Notes under the pieces: generated by a model
Database searches by the model: none
What the model was told of the DNA's origin: nothing
Seen by the model: the letters and a program-made list of their open reading frames with translations, nothing else
Part shown: positions 8,836-17,877 of the stretch, piece by piece
Layout of the letters: each line of letters opens with the position of its first letter
Position numbering within the stretch: the stretch's first letter is position 1
Origin: Lachnospiraceae bacterium
Lineage (GTDB): Bacteria; Bacillota; Clostridia; Lachnospirales; Lachnospiraceae
Length of the DNA: 64,000 nucleotides
Assembly: GCA_024682075.1 (NCBI GenBank)
Contig: JAIKZQ010000044.1
Span: 1-64,000, forward strand
Reading direction: 5' to 3'
Position numbers and translations under genes: made by a program

Positions 8836-9534
8836 TTACTTCTTTCTGCTGACAATAAATCCTTTATCATCTGTTTCAATATCGTACTCTTTTGCCATAG
8901 GATTCCTGTTACCAACAACACAATAGTCGCAGTGATCACTGTTGCCACAGGTGCCGCATCGAATAAGCGTCCCATGCAACTGCTCTATCCCGAAGAAATC
9001 CGAGTTGCATAGCACCGGAAGGACATGCAGCAGATCATGTTTCTTGGCAAATTCAGCATTGGGACACTGGGTGAAACTGTATCTGGCTATATGGTTATCT
9101 TTGTCATACGGTTCCCCGACATTTATGAAACTCTCGGGATACTTAGAAATATCTCTTCTGTCTCCATCCCCGGTTTTCTGGAATACTTTATTTATCAGCC
9201 ACATATCGAATGGCCGATTAAGATCTATTACCTTGCCGAGCTTAACAAATGGCCCCATAAACAGATTGGCAACAAAATCCTGAATTTCAGATACAGGTGG
9301 CTGATCGGGAAGGAGCGGATAAATGGAGAATACGATCAGGCCGCCGTATATAGCCATTGCATGGACATTTTTTCTGCCACCGTAGTCAGGCAGATCGATC
9401 AGGTATTCGTTGTACCGGTCTTCTGTTTCCTTCCAGATTTCTGCAGCTGTGCTTTCACCATATCGTGTTTTCAGCCATTCCCTGATTGGTTCACAATACG
9501 GAAGATCCGTGATCTGTACATGATTATTTGTCAT
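8836..9534 (-). CDS. L-2-amino-thiazoline-4-carboxylate (ATC) hydrolase-like protein
   Basis: 232 residues. The C-terminal half carries the family pattern: CNSDF near 175, the GTLIRCGTCG strand, and a closing HCDYCVVGN. Additional cysteines in CGTCG and CDYC make a metal or redox site plausible. The named enzyme of this family opens a thiazoline ring during bacterial L-cysteine formation; most relatives are untested. The gene follows the FtsX permease by six bases in the riboswitch-led string. It is the intact relative of the remnant at 8035-8296, and a third member lies at 34922-35554. Confidence 0.72.
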   Translation of the reverse strand: MTNNHVQITDLPYCEPIREWLKTRYGESTAAEIWKETEDRYNEYLIDLPDYGGRKNVHAMAIYGGLIVFSIYPLLPDQPPVSEIQDFVANLFMGPFVKLGKVIDLNRPFDMWLINKVFQKTGDGDRRDISKYPESFINVGEPYDKDNHIARYSFTQCPNAEFAKKHDLLHVLPVLCNSDFFGIEQLHGTLIRCGTCGNSDHCDYCVVGNRNPMAKEYDIETDDKGFIVSRKK

Positions 9535-9540
9535 CCCGCA

Positions 9541-12234
9541 TCACTCCACATTCTTAAGCGCAACATCCATCGGAATCTTTTTGATCCTGAAGAAATCTAT
9601 GACAGATACAAACGCATACCCGATAAGAAGATAAACAATTGACATGATCATAGATCTTACCGACATATAGAACGAGAAATATCCGTCGAAATTCATAAGA
9701 AATAGTCCAAACACCCATATCATCAGATAATACCCGATCACAAAGCTGATCATCGCAAATAAGACGACCACAATTGCTGTTGGAATTATATACAAAGCAC
9801 CGATCTCACCATTCTTAAACCCAAGTATCTTGACCATTGATATCGAATGTTCATTTCTCTCTATAATTATCTTGGCAAGAAGATATATGAGTGCGGCAGC
9901 CAGGACAACAAGAGCATATTTGAACATTCTTATGATCGTTCCGAATGAATGATTAAGTTGTACCGTTACCTTTTTAATATCATCAGATGTAATTACAGTT
10001 GCTATATACTGATCATCTATATCCGTGATCTCATTATTTGAAAAATAACCCGAGAAGTCATCCTCATCTTTTTCAAATATAGTATTAAAACTGTCAATAT
10101 TCATAAATGCAGCGATCCCGCCGTCATATTCAACAAAGCCGGCAACAGTGAATTCATATGATTGATTCTCATATTCCTCATGCAAGGTTATCGGATCGCC
10201 GGCTTTTATTCCGAACTTATCCCTGAAAGCACTTGATATATATACATTACCGTCCGATACGTTCACGGGGATTTCAACATATGCACTTTCCGGAACGATA
10301 CCATATACGGTTACGCTCTCATCTCCGCCAGTTCCCATGCCTTCACGCATGCCGGTGTTTTCCTTGGGATACAGGAGAGATACAGCTCCAAAGCGTTCAG
10401 CAGATTCTTCGGATGTGATTATGATCTCATCATCGTCATCAGTGCTGCTCATAAGCATATACTGATAATCAGCAAATACCATCTCAGGAGCTTTTTCGGC
10501 GTAGTGATCAAGCGAATCGGGAAGTCCGAATGCAAAGCACAGCATCAGTTCTATAAAGATGACGCCGAAAATCAGCACTATGTAGTTAGGTATATTCTGG
10601 AACAAAATCCTCAGCCTGAATCTTCGCATGAAAGACCATCGAGGCAGTCTCATGGCTTTTGCTCTCTTTGTCTTCACCAGATCATGTCTTAAGAATCGGA
10701 GAGGACTTATCTGCAATTTCATTACAATGATAAACAGATTGATGAAGAACATCAGAAGAAGCGGAATAACAGTGGTCTTAACAAGTGCATCGGAACTCCA
10801 TACGAGTCCGCATGTCGGGAGACTGTAGCTCTCATAATACATGTTGACCATAAAATTCTTGAAAGCAGTATATCCCAGTACATTACCAATGATCGCACCT
10901 ATAATTGTGACGATGACCGGCATCGACATATAATGTATTGTCAGTTCTCTTCTGCTGTATCCGGAAGCTCTGAGAGTTCCTATTACCGTACATTCCTTAT
11001 CAATGGTATTGCTGATCGTGATTGCAAAGATAAATGCTATTACTCCGATAAGGATATAACAGAGGATCGCAGTTGCCGACGAATCGCCTTCGATGTCCGT
11101 TATGGCAAAATTGCTGGCCTGACTGACATATTCAGGAAGATAATCCTCAATTTCATTATCATAAACAAGAGTCTGTGTGATAACTGATTTCATAAATCTC
11201 TCTGAATAGTCTGCCTGCTGAATCTTGTCTTCAGGCTTAATATCATACTTATAAGAATAGTTGTAATGAATTCTGGAGTTTAATGAGTCAAAGCCCTCGG
11301 GAGTGACCATTGCAACATCGAATCCAAATGCATCAAACATGAGATCCTTGTTCGATTCATGGAGAGTAAGATAGTTCACATATGACAACAGACCAACAAC
11401 CTCGAACTTTCTGCCTCCAATCGTAATGCTGTCGCCTATATCGACGCCAAGGTTTGAAGCATGCATTCTGTCTATTGCAATCTCATCCGCTGACTGAGGA
11501 GCACGCCCGTAATTGAAGGAAGCCATATCAATCGAAGAATCGCTTCTGAAGATCCTGACATTAGCATCAACGATGCCATCGTTATCATCATCTTCATCCT
11601 CTTCTCTGTAGAAATGCTCATATATGGTTACAGTCACAGGTACAAAACCCGCATCATTCAGTTCATATCTGTCAGCAATCTTGTCCCATTCTTCATCGAC
11701 CGCTTTAACAACCTCATTGTGTGCTTCTTCATAGGCTTCATCCACAGCATTTCTGAATTCTTCGGAATCTCTTGCTTCTTCAAGTGCAGAGTCCAGGTTT
11801 TCCTCAATTGCCTTATCTATCTGTTCCTGAATGGTTTCTTCATCGGTAATGCCGTATAATTCGCACTGTGCGCGGACGCCATCTTCAATAGCTTCCATAA
11901 CGCTTTCCGTCAGCTCTTCTTCAACAGCTTCCGCCACCTTCTCATCCGCTTCTTTCATGCCCTCACTGATGAAATATTCTCTGACATCAGCAATCTCACC
12001 GGTTGCTATCGCATCAAGGAGTTCCTGCGAGGCTTTTTTGGACAGTTCAAAACGGCCGTCTTCAAGATTCAGTTCATCTCTGTTTGAATAAACGGAAGCA
12101 AGCATGCTGTCATGTCCGACATACATACCCGAGATCACGCTTATCATCACCACCATGAACAGAATTATGACCAGATACTTATGCCACTCCGAGGCCAGTT
12201 CTTTCGGAATTCTTTTTATAAGAGGATTTCTCAT
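9541..12234 (-). CDS. FtsX/MacB-type ABC transporter permease with long helical insert
   Basis: 896-residue permease paired with the ATPase just upstream. The first helix is near 22-42. A long, very acidic helical region (about 55-190, many E, A and K with few breaks) follows and should lie outside the membrane. After it come the MacB-like outer domain, a three-helix FtsX core near 380-510, a further helix near 555, a second outer domain and a final FtsX core near 770-890. I start at the ATG at 12234 because AAGGAGG precedes it by seven bases; the upstream GTG lies inside that site. Such systems usually export peptides or lipids or act as mechanical transducers; the substrate is unknown. Confidence 0.88.
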   Translation of the reverse strand: MRNPLIKRIPKELASEWHKYLVIILFMVVMISVISGMYVGHDSMLASVYSNRDELNLEDGRFELSKKASQELLDAIATGEIADVREYFISEGMKEADEKVAEAVEEELTESVMEAIEDGVRAQCELYGITDEETIQEQIDKAIEENLDSALEEARDSEEFRNAVDEAYEEAHNEVVKAVDEEWDKIADRYELNDAGFVPVTVTIYEHFYREEDEDDDNDGIVDANVRIFRSDSSIDMASFNYGRAPQSADEIAIDRMHASNLGVDIGDSITIGGRKFEVVGLLSYVNYLTLHESNKDLMFDAFGFDVAMVTPEGFDSLNSRIHYNYSYKYDIKPEDKIQQADYSERFMKSVITQTLVYDNEIEDYLPEYVSQASNFAITDIEGDSSATAILCYILIGVIAFIFAITISNTIDKECTVIGTLRASGYSRRELTIHYMSMPVIVTIIGAIIGNVLGYTAFKNFMVNMYYESYSLPTCGLVWSSDALVKTTVIPLLLMFFINLFIIVMKLQISPLRFLRHDLVKTKRAKAMRLPRWSFMRRFRLRILFQNIPNYIVLIFGVIFIELMLCFAFGLPDSLDHYAEKAPEMVFADYQYMLMSSTDDDDEIIITSEESAERFGAVSLLYPKENTGMREGMGTGGDESVTVYGIVPESAYVEIPVNVSDGNVYISSAFRDKFGIKAGDPITLHEEYENQSYEFTVAGFVEYDGGIAAFMNIDSFNTIFEKDEDDFSGYFSNNEITDIDDQYIATVITSDDIKKVTVQLNHSFGTIIRMFKYALVVLAAALIYLLAKIIIERNEHSISMVKILGFKNGEIGALYIIPTAIVVVLFAMISFVIGYYLMIWVFGLFLMNFDGYFSFYMSVRSMIMSIVYLLIGYAFVSVIDFFRIKKIPMDVALKNVE

Positions 12235-12245
12235 GATCAGCCTCC

Positions 12246-12953
12246 TTACCACTCGAGCTCGGAAGCAGGAATTTTCTTTTCATTAAGATCATTATGACGG
12301 ACAACTCCGTCTCTGAGTTTGATCACGTGATCAGCCATATATTTTATTGCCTCATTATGTGTGACCATTATGATCGTACTTCCGTACTTCTTATTACAGT
12401 CTTCGATCAGTGCGAGGATCTCTTTAGAAGTCTTATAATCCAATGCACCGGTAGGCTCATCGCACATAAGAATATCCGGATTCTTGACAACCGCCCTGCC
12501 TATAGAGACTCTCTGCTGCTGCCCTCCGGATAACTGGTTGGGATATTTATATTTGTGATCCTGAAGTCCGAGGGTGGTGATAACTTCCTCAACATCAAGT
12601 GGCTTATCAGAAAGATATGCTCCGACTTCGATATTCTCCTTTACATTGAGATTGGGAATAAGATTATACATCTGGAATACATATCCGAGATGCTTTCTTC
12701 TGTAGAGAGTAAGCTGGTGTTCATTCATGTCCTCAAGCTTGTCTCCGTTAATGCTGACATATCCCGAATCGGGAGTATCGATACCTCCGATGATGTTAAG
12801 AAGAGTCGATTTGCCGGAACCGGAAGGTCCTAAAAGCACACAGAACTCACCTTTCTTAACAGTGAAATCCATGCCGCGCAGAACGTCCTGTTTAGCTTCT
12901 CCCGTTCCGAAACTTTTCTTTAGATCTCTGATTTCCAAAAACGCTTCACTCAT
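12246..12953 (-). CDS. ABC transporter ATP-binding protein, LolD/MacB type
   Basis: 235 residues with Walker A GPSGSGKST, Q-loop VFQMYNL, signature LSGGQQQR, Walker B ILMCDEPTGALD and switch VTHN. DEPTGALD and the size place it in the LolD/MacB group that partners FtsX-type permeases. The ATG at 12953 follows GGAGG by six bases; the longer frame has no such site and would begin inside the leader. It is the first gene after the Mn riboswitch and its terminator, so expression of the string should depend on read-through. Confidence 0.93.
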   Translation of the reverse strand: MSEAFLEIRDLKKSFGTGEAKQDVLRGMDFTVKKGEFCVLLGPSGSGKSTLLNIIGGIDTPDSGYVSINGDKLEDMNEHQLTLYRRKHLGYVFQMYNLIPNLNVKENIEVGAYLSDKPLDVEEVITTLGLQDHKYKYPNQLSGGQQQRVSIGRAVVKNPDILMCDEPTGALDYKTSKEILALIEDCNKKYGSTIIMVTHNEAIKYMADHVIKLRDGVVRHNDLNEKKIPASELEW

Positions 12954-13010
12954 ACTGTTCCTCCAAACTGTTTCTATTGTTTGTTCGAAAAGTATCCCTT
13001 GATCTGCAAT

Positions 13011-13044
13011 AAAAAAAACCAAGTACAGTTTTAACTATACCTGG
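13011..13044 (-). terminator. Riboswitch-controlled intrinsic terminator
   Basis: On the minus strand a 12-bp stem (CCAGGTATAGTT with AACTGTACTTGG) is followed directly by eight T residues. It stands between the riboswitch aptamer and the first gene of the string. The 5' arm repeats GTATAGTT from the hairpin just upstream, so the two structures can exchange partners. Confidence 0.85.
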
Positions 13045-13065
13045 TTACATATCCGAAATCAGAAA

Positions 13066-13181
13066 CCTCACGTATAGTTAAACTATACATGAGTCTCGCA
13101 ATTAAAAACAAGCCAGACCTGAGATCCTCCCGGGCCATGATGTTGACTTGCTGCGCTGAGCGCCTGCTACTCCCCCATGGG
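13066..13181 (-). promoter_or_regulatory. yybP-ykoY (Mn2+) riboswitch with antiterminator hairpin
   Basis: Reading the minus strand, GGGGGAGTAGC (13176-13166) is the conserved 5' signature. A small hairpin GCGC...GCGC follows, then an 8-bp stem AGCAAGTC/GGCTTGTT carrying AACATC and the closing 3' signature GCGAGAC (13099-13093). P1 is ATGGG with CTCAT. The CTCAT strand is also the foot of a strong hairpin at 13093-13066 (GTATAGTTTAACTATAC core) whose 3' arm AACTATAC can pair with the terminator's GTATAGTT. The expected logic is that Mn2+ locks P1, frees the antiterminator and turns the operon on. Known members of this class sense Mn2+ and usually activate Mn exporters. Confidence 0.85.
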
Positions 13182-13194
13182 AATTATTGATAGT

Positions 13195-13223
13195 AACCTA
13201 ACACAAATAGTAAAAACTGTCAA
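13195..13223 (-). promoter_or_regulatory. Promoter of the riboswitch-led operon
   Basis: TTGACA (13223-13218) and TAGGTT (13200-13195) are separated by exactly 17 bp. Transcription would start near 13188, a few bases before the riboswitch P1 strand. This makes the leader independent of the ZIP gene upstream. Confidence 0.75.
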
Positions 13224-13272
13224 ATCAAGATAAATTTTCGAACAGAATTGGTATTTTAACTCATCAATCTTC

Positions 13273-14061
13273 CTATCCAAGCGCGACATCAAGTGCCATC
13301 ATCAGACTGAATCCGGCAGCGAATGCAATAACTCCGATATTGGAGTGTTCGCCTTCCGACATTTCCGGTATCAGTTCTTCCACCACAACATACAGCATTG
13401 CGCCGGCCGCAAAAGAAAGAAGGTAAGGCATGGCAGGTACAACAAGCCCGGCAAGTATCACTGTCAATCCGCCAAATACAGGTTCAACAGCACCTGAGAG
13501 CACGCCCAGAACAAAGGATTTAGGCTTACTCTTTCCCTCTGCATATAATGGCATCGAAATGATCGCTCCTTCGGGAAAATTCTGTATAGCGATACCCAGT
13601 GCGAGAGCAAGTGCTCCTCCGGCTGTGATGTTGGCAGATCCGTTAACAAGACCTGCATACACGACACCTACGGCCATGCCTTCAGGAATATTGTGAAGAG
13701 TTACGGCCAGAACCAGCATTGCCGTTCTTGTAAGTTTGCTCTTGGGCCCCTCTGTCTGATCTGCCTTTTCGATGCTCCGGTGAATATGGGGAATAACATG
13801 ATCCAAAAACAGAAGAAATAATATACCTAACCAAAATCCAACAAAAGCAGGTAAAAAAGCCATTCTCCCCTTATCAGAACACTGTTCTATCGCCGGAACG
13901 ATCAGACTCCATATTGAAGCAGCAACCATAACACCCGCAGCAAATCCTGTCAGTGCTCTCTGAACGCCCGCTTTAAGGTCTTTCTGCAAAAAGAAGACGC
14001 ATCCCGCTCCGGCTGCTGTCCCGATAAAAGGAATCAATAACCCGGTTATTGTTGAACTCAT
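13273..14061 (-). CDS. ZIP-family divalent metal transporter (GufA-like)
   Basis: 262 residues, eight predicted helices. The metal-site helices are clear: HNIPEGMAVG in helix 4 and QNFPEG in helix 5, the GufA/ZIP11-type pattern. A histidine-rich loop (HVIPHIHRS) lies between helices 3 and 4. ZIP proteins move Zn2+, Fe2+ or Mn2+ into the cytoplasm. The gene has its own TTGACA/TATTAT promoter and two GTTAG-N6-CTAAC operators, so repression by metal excess is likely. Its end lies about 50 bases before the riboswitch promoter, which faces the same way. Confidence 0.9.
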   Translation of the reverse strand: MSSTITGLLIPFIGTAAGAGCVFFLQKDLKAGVQRALTGFAAGVMVAASIWSLIVPAIEQCSDKGRMAFLPAFVGFWLGILFLLFLDHVIPHIHRSIEKADQTEGPKSKLTRTAMLVLAVTLHNIPEGMAVGVVYAGLVNGSANITAGGALALALGIAIQNFPEGAIISMPLYAEGKSKPKSFVLGVLSGAVEPVFGGLTVILAGLVVPAMPYLLSFAAGAMLYVVVEELIPEMSEGEHSNIGVIAFAAGFSLMMALDVALG

Positions 14062-14095
14062 TAATAATCCCCTCTGATCAAGAGTAATTTATATA

Positions 14096-14111
14096 GTTAG
14101 TTAAGACTAAC
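14096..14111 (-). promoter_or_regulatory. GTTAG-N6-CTAAC operator in the ZIP leader
   Basis: Perfect copy (GTTAG TTAAGA CTAAC on the plus strand). It lies between a leader hairpin (14124-14153, 10-bp stem) and the ZIP start, downstream of the promoter, where a bound repressor could block elongation. Confidence 0.7.
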
Positions 14112-14172
14112 CGTTTTGCATATTTTTACTCCGCCTGGAGGGACGGAGTAAAAGTGAGGATGGAATACTTCA

Positions 14173-14226
14173 GTTAGTTGTTGCTAACTTACTGAATAAT
14201 AATACCATTTTTTATGAAAATGTCAA
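14173..14226 (-). promoter_or_regulatory. ZIP promoter with start-site operator
   Basis: TTGACA (14226-14221) and TATTAT (14204-14199) are spaced 16 bp apart. A perfect GTTAG-N6-CTAAC copy occupies 14173-14188, over the expected transcription start. This is a classic steric-repression layout and ties the ZIP gene to the same regulon as feoAB. Confidence 0.78.
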
Positions 14227-14245
14227 CAGTATATATTCCGATTTT

Positions 14246-15982
14246 TTATGCAATTTTCCAAGAAACAGCTTCTTTTCTTTCACTTACAAAATCACGATAT
14301 ATGCCTTCCTCCGACATCAGTTCTTCATGAGTTCCCTTTTGTGCTATACTTCCGTTATCCACAACAACGATCTGATCGGCATGTCTAACGGTTTTAAGCC
14401 TGTGTGCGATCATTATTATGGTTTTATTATTTGTCAGCTCCTCTATTGCACCGGTAAGATCAGCCTCATTCTCCGGATCAACATTAGCTGTTGCTTCATC
14501 CAATATGATTATCGGTGCATCTTTCATAATTGCTCTTGCAATGGATATCCTCTGTTTTTCACCGCCGGAAAGAGATGCTCCACCCTCTCCGATGACTGTA
14601 TCATATCCGTCAGGAAGTGCCATTATGAATTCATGACATCTTGCCTTTTTCGCCGCTTCAATAACCCTTTCCATCGAGGCATCAGGTTCACAGAAACGTA
14701 TATTATTGGCTATGGTATCTTCAAACAGATACACTCTCTGAAATACAAAACTGAAATTCTTCATGAGAGAATCAAAACTGTATTCCTTAACATTCCTTCC
14801 GCCAAGAAGAACTTCGCCGGAATTCACATCCCAAAATCTCGATATCAGATATGTAAGCGTTGTCTTGCCACCACCGGACGGCCCTACGATAGCTGTAGTT
14901 GTTCCCGAAGGGATCTTAAGCGATACATTGTTAATTATCGATCTGTCCTCATATGCAAATGAAACATTTTTTAATTCAAGATCCCTGTTCACAGGATGAA
15001 CGTTTTCCCCATCAATATCCATAGGGGGAATGGCCAGCACTTCATTTGCCTGGTCGATGATTATATTCACATTTCTGAGAAGTGCAGAGAAACTACCCAT
15101 AAGATCAAGACTTTCATAAACCATAAATGATGAGATGACCATGAGTATCGCATATAAAAGAGGCATTGTACCATTCAGATAAAACCATACCGATGCAAGG
15201 CTCATGACAACACCGGTAAGTTTAGTCACGATTCCCTGCATACACATAAATGGAACCACAGTATATTCCATATTGGTATCTGCCGCCTGTTTTTCGGAGA
15301 TAGCGCCTCTGAGTTTCACTGCAGAATTCTTGGTGAGATTATAATTTTTTACTTCAGCAATTCCCTGAACATACTCGATAACAGCACTTACAAGATTTTC
15401 ATCCGCCTTTGCCTTTCTTGGTGCTGCAGGGATCGTTGCTTTCTGCATGAGTGCGTTACAGGCTGAAAACAGCATGATTCCTGCCAGAATGATAAGAGCA
15501 ATCCTTATATCAAAGAACAGCATGAACATAAGGATCACGGAAGTAGTCACAATTCCCTGTGTAGTCATCATCACGACAAGTGTAGCAACATCAGCCATCT
15601 GCTCCATTGTATTTGTCGTGATATTTGTGATTTTACCCAGCGAATTCGCATTAAAGAATCCCATTGGAAGATATCTTAAATGCTCGGCAATTTCTATTCT
15701 TTTTGCAGAACAAGTATCATATCCGGCTTCGCATTGAAGCATGCAGGTCTTAAGTCCGACCAACACCTGGCCCAAAACAGAAATGCCCATAATGATCAGT
15801 GAAAGCCATACATTACGCATGCTCATGTCATCATCAAGTATACCTTGCAAAATAACTGCAATGGCCGGAATTCTAAGTGTTGCAAACATTGCCTTTACAA
15901 CGCCTAATGCCAGAGCACTGAGAAGCTTATTCCTGTTCATCTTATTACAGAACATATAATAATTCTTAAGAGTCTTAAACAT
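14246..15982 (-). CDS. ABC transporter, exporter-fold half, locus 1 subunit B
   Basis: 578 residues: six-helix membrane domain (about 25-320) then an ATPase with Walker A GPSGGGKTT, signature LSGGEKQR and Walker B IIILDEATANVD, so this half has a regular D-loop. The ATG at 15982 shares its A with the partner's TAA and has GGAGG seven bases upstream; the longer frame is within the partner gene. With its partner it forms a heterodimer of the YbtPQ/IrtAB-like type, which have the exporter fold but take up metal-siderophore complexes. The import role is inferred from the regulon, not from the fold. Confidence 0.9.
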   Translation of the reverse strand: MFKTLKNYYMFCNKMNRNKLLSALALGVVKAMFATLRIPAIAVILQGILDDDMSMRNVWLSLIIMGISVLGQVLVGLKTCMLQCEAGYDTCSAKRIEIAEHLRYLPMGFFNANSLGKITNITTNTMEQMADVATLVVMMTTQGIVTTSVILMFMLFFDIRIALIILAGIMLFSACNALMQKATIPAAPRKAKADENLVSAVIEYVQGIAEVKNYNLTKNSAVKLRGAISEKQAADTNMEYTVVPFMCMQGIVTKLTGVVMSLASVWFYLNGTMPLLYAILMVISSFMVYESLDLMGSFSALLRNVNIIIDQANEVLAIPPMDIDGENVHPVNRDLELKNVSFAYEDRSIINNVSLKIPSGTTTAIVGPSGGGKTTLTYLISRFWDVNSGEVLLGGRNVKEYSFDSLMKNFSFVFQRVYLFEDTIANNIRFCEPDASMERVIEAAKKARCHEFIMALPDGYDTVIGEGGASLSGGEKQRISIARAIMKDAPIIILDEATANVDPENEADLTGAIEELTNNKTIIMIAHRLKTVRHADQIVVVDNGSIAQKGTHEELMSEEGIYRDFVSERKEAVSWKIA

Positions 15983-17733
15983 TACGCCACCTCCGAATCT
16001 TTGGATGAAATATGCGCATTCCACATATTCCTGTATAAAGAGGATCTTTCAAGCAGTTCTTCCTGCGTCCCGACATCTTCTACATTCCCGTTATTGATCA
16101 CAATTATCTGATCCGCTGATGCAATTGTAGATAGTCTGTGTGCGATCACTATCAGGGTTTTTCCGGACACAAGCGTTGCAACAGAACGCTGAACCAAAGC
16201 TTCATTTTCCGGATCAGTATATGCTGTAGCTTCATCAAGAATTATTACCGGAGCATTTTTCAGCATGGCTCTTGCAATACTGATACGTTGCCTTTCACCT
16301 CCGGACAAATGGCCTCCTGCTCCCCCGGCAACAGTGTCATATCCCTTTTCCAGATTCATAATGAAATCATGACAGCCGCATGCCTTTGCTGCATTCATCA
16401 CATCCTCATCTGATGCACCGGGGCAGCCCATTCTTATATTTTCCATTACAGTCTCATAAAAAAGATAATTATCCTGCGATACATATGCGATCCGCTTATT
16501 ATATTCCTCAAGAGGTATATTTCTGATATCCACACCCCCATACGACACACTGCCCTTATTTACATCCCAGAATGATGCGATCAATTTGGCAATTGTGGAT
16601 TTACCCGAGCCTGAAGGTCCCACAAGAGCATTTACCGTGCCTTCCTTAATAACCAGATTTATGCCATGTAATACCTCTTGCTCCTTATATCCGAAATGCA
16701 CATTACTGAATTCAATGGAATTATCGGAAGGTATATTCATTAACACGTCAGGTCTTATCAGATCTTCCTTTTCAAGTATTTCAGTTGCCTCACCGATTAT
16801 TGAGCCCATCTTGGACATGCTGTCCGCATATCCTGAGATGATCATAAACGGAGATACAAGACCGAGTGTAAGGATAATAAGAAGAATTGCATCAGATGCA
16901 TCAATTCTTCCGCTCATATAGAACCATCCCGTAAAAGGAAGAAGTGTCAGAAGCTGTGCCGGCAACAAAGCTAATGCCAGGTTCTGCCAAAGATCACATC
17001 TTCTCATCCATTCAATAAAACAGTCAGCACCTTCCCTGGCTGCCACAATGAATTTTTCATAGGATGATTTAGTCTTGCCGAATGCTTTAATAACCTCAAT
17101 GCCATTGATATATTCCACAGCGGTGTCATTAAGCGCTTTGGTCTTTATTATTGTGTTGTTAAAGCTTTCGGTCGCTCCAACCATCATAAGGCTGTAGAAC
17201 ACAAGTCCGACAGGAACGCTTATAAGTGCAAGCAGAGTAAGCCTCCAGTCTACACGAATCATTATGATAAGGATGCCAACCGGAACTATGGCATTTGATA
17301 ACACTTCCGGAACGATATGCGCAAGTGTTGTTTCAATTGAATCAACCCGTTCAACGATTATATTCTTATAAGATCCGGAAGGAGCATCCAGTACATCTCC
17401 CAATGGCATACGACTGAGTTTATCGGTCAGCCTTCTTCGTATTTCGGCCAAAACTCCGAAAGTTGCCCTGTGTGAATTGACAGTAGATACAACATGACAG
17501 ATTTTAGATACAAGCCAGCAAATAGCGATATAACCGCATTTGACGAGATAGTAACTCATGTCACGTTCACCGCTTATAAGCGAATTCACAATATCCGCTA
17601 CAAAAATATACGGGACGAAACCTGCACCAACACTCAGGATTGCAAATATGATGCTGAGTATATATGAACTTTTGTCCATACCCGCAAACTCCACAATCCA
17701 GGCAAGTGTGCTTTTCTTTTTCTTTTTTTCCAT
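15982..17733 (-). CDS. ABC transporter, exporter-fold half, locus 1 subunit A
   Basis: 583 residues with six N-terminal helices (about 15-310), Walker A GPSGSGKST, signature LSGGERQR and Walker B VIILDEATAYTDPE. The TAYTDPE D-loop is unlike the partner's TANVDPE; the same A/B contrast recurs in the other two loci here (TAFMDPE, TAFADPD), and I know it from YbtPQ-like transporters. The start is the ATG at 17733 after AAAGGA; the GTG further upstream lacks a site. A lysine-rich N-terminus (MEKKKKKS) precedes helix 1. A metal-type operator lies 74 bases upstream. Confidence 0.9.
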   Translation of the reverse strand: MEKKKKKSTLAWIVEFAGMDKSSYILSIIFAILSVGAGFVPYIFVADIVNSLISGERDMSYYLVKCGYIAICWLVSKICHVVSTVNSHRATFGVLAEIRRRLTDKLSRMPLGDVLDAPSGSYKNIIVERVDSIETTLAHIVPEVLSNAIVPVGILIIMIRVDWRLTLLALISVPVGLVFYSLMMVGATESFNNTIIKTKALNDTAVEYINGIEVIKAFGKTKSSYEKFIVAAREGADCFIEWMRRCDLWQNLALALLPAQLLTLLPFTGWFYMSGRIDASDAILLIILTLGLVSPFMIISGYADSMSKMGSIIGEATEILEKEDLIRPDVLMNIPSDNSIEFSNVHFGYKEQEVLHGINLVIKEGTVNALVGPSGSGKSTIAKLIASFWDVNKGSVSYGGVDIRNIPLEEYNKRIAYVSQDNYLFYETVMENIRMGCPGASDEDVMNAAKACGCHDFIMNLEKGYDTVAGGAGGHLSGGERQRISIARAMLKNAPVIILDEATAYTDPENEALVQRSVATLVSGKTLIVIAHRLSTIASADQIIVINNGNVEDVGTQEELLERSSLYRNMWNAHISSKDSEVA

Positions 17734-17806
17734 TTTTCTATCCTTTCTATATATCACTCGTCAGAGTCATACAACCCCGTACCGGATTTAATGACGGCTG
17801 ATCGCT

Positions 17807-17822
17807 GTTAGCATATGCTAAC
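17807..17822 (-). promoter_or_regulatory. GTTAG-N6-CTAAC operator before ABC locus 1
   Basis: Perfect copy with centre CATATG, making a 16-bp full palindrome. It lies between the TetR gene and the ABC pair. I see no good -35/-10 next to it, so it may act on read-through from the TetR promoter or on a weak promoter. Confidence 0.65.
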
Positions 17823-17838
17823 CACGTTCATTTATTTT

Positions 17839-17858
17839 GCCCCGCATACCTGCGGGGC
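17839..17858. other. GC-rich hairpin between tetR and ABC locus 1
   Basis: An 8-bp perfect stem (GCCCCGCA/TGCGGGGC) stands 20 bases after the TetR stop. It has no T-run on the minus strand, so it is a processing or pausing structure rather than a clear intrinsic terminator. A similar hairpin lies after the second TetR gene. Confidence 0.5.
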
Positions 17859-17877
17859 TCTGTGTTATCACATCAGT

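Noticed and set aside
13072..13088. A perfect 17-bp palindrome GTATAGTT-A-AACTATAC as a repressor operator
   Set aside because: It lies between a riboswitch aptamer and an intrinsic terminator and shares arms with both, so an RNA hairpin of the expression platform explains it better.
17839..17858. Hairpin after tetR1 as an intrinsic terminator
   Set aside because: There is no T-run on the minus strand, unlike the clear terminator after tetR3, so it is kept only as a hairpin.
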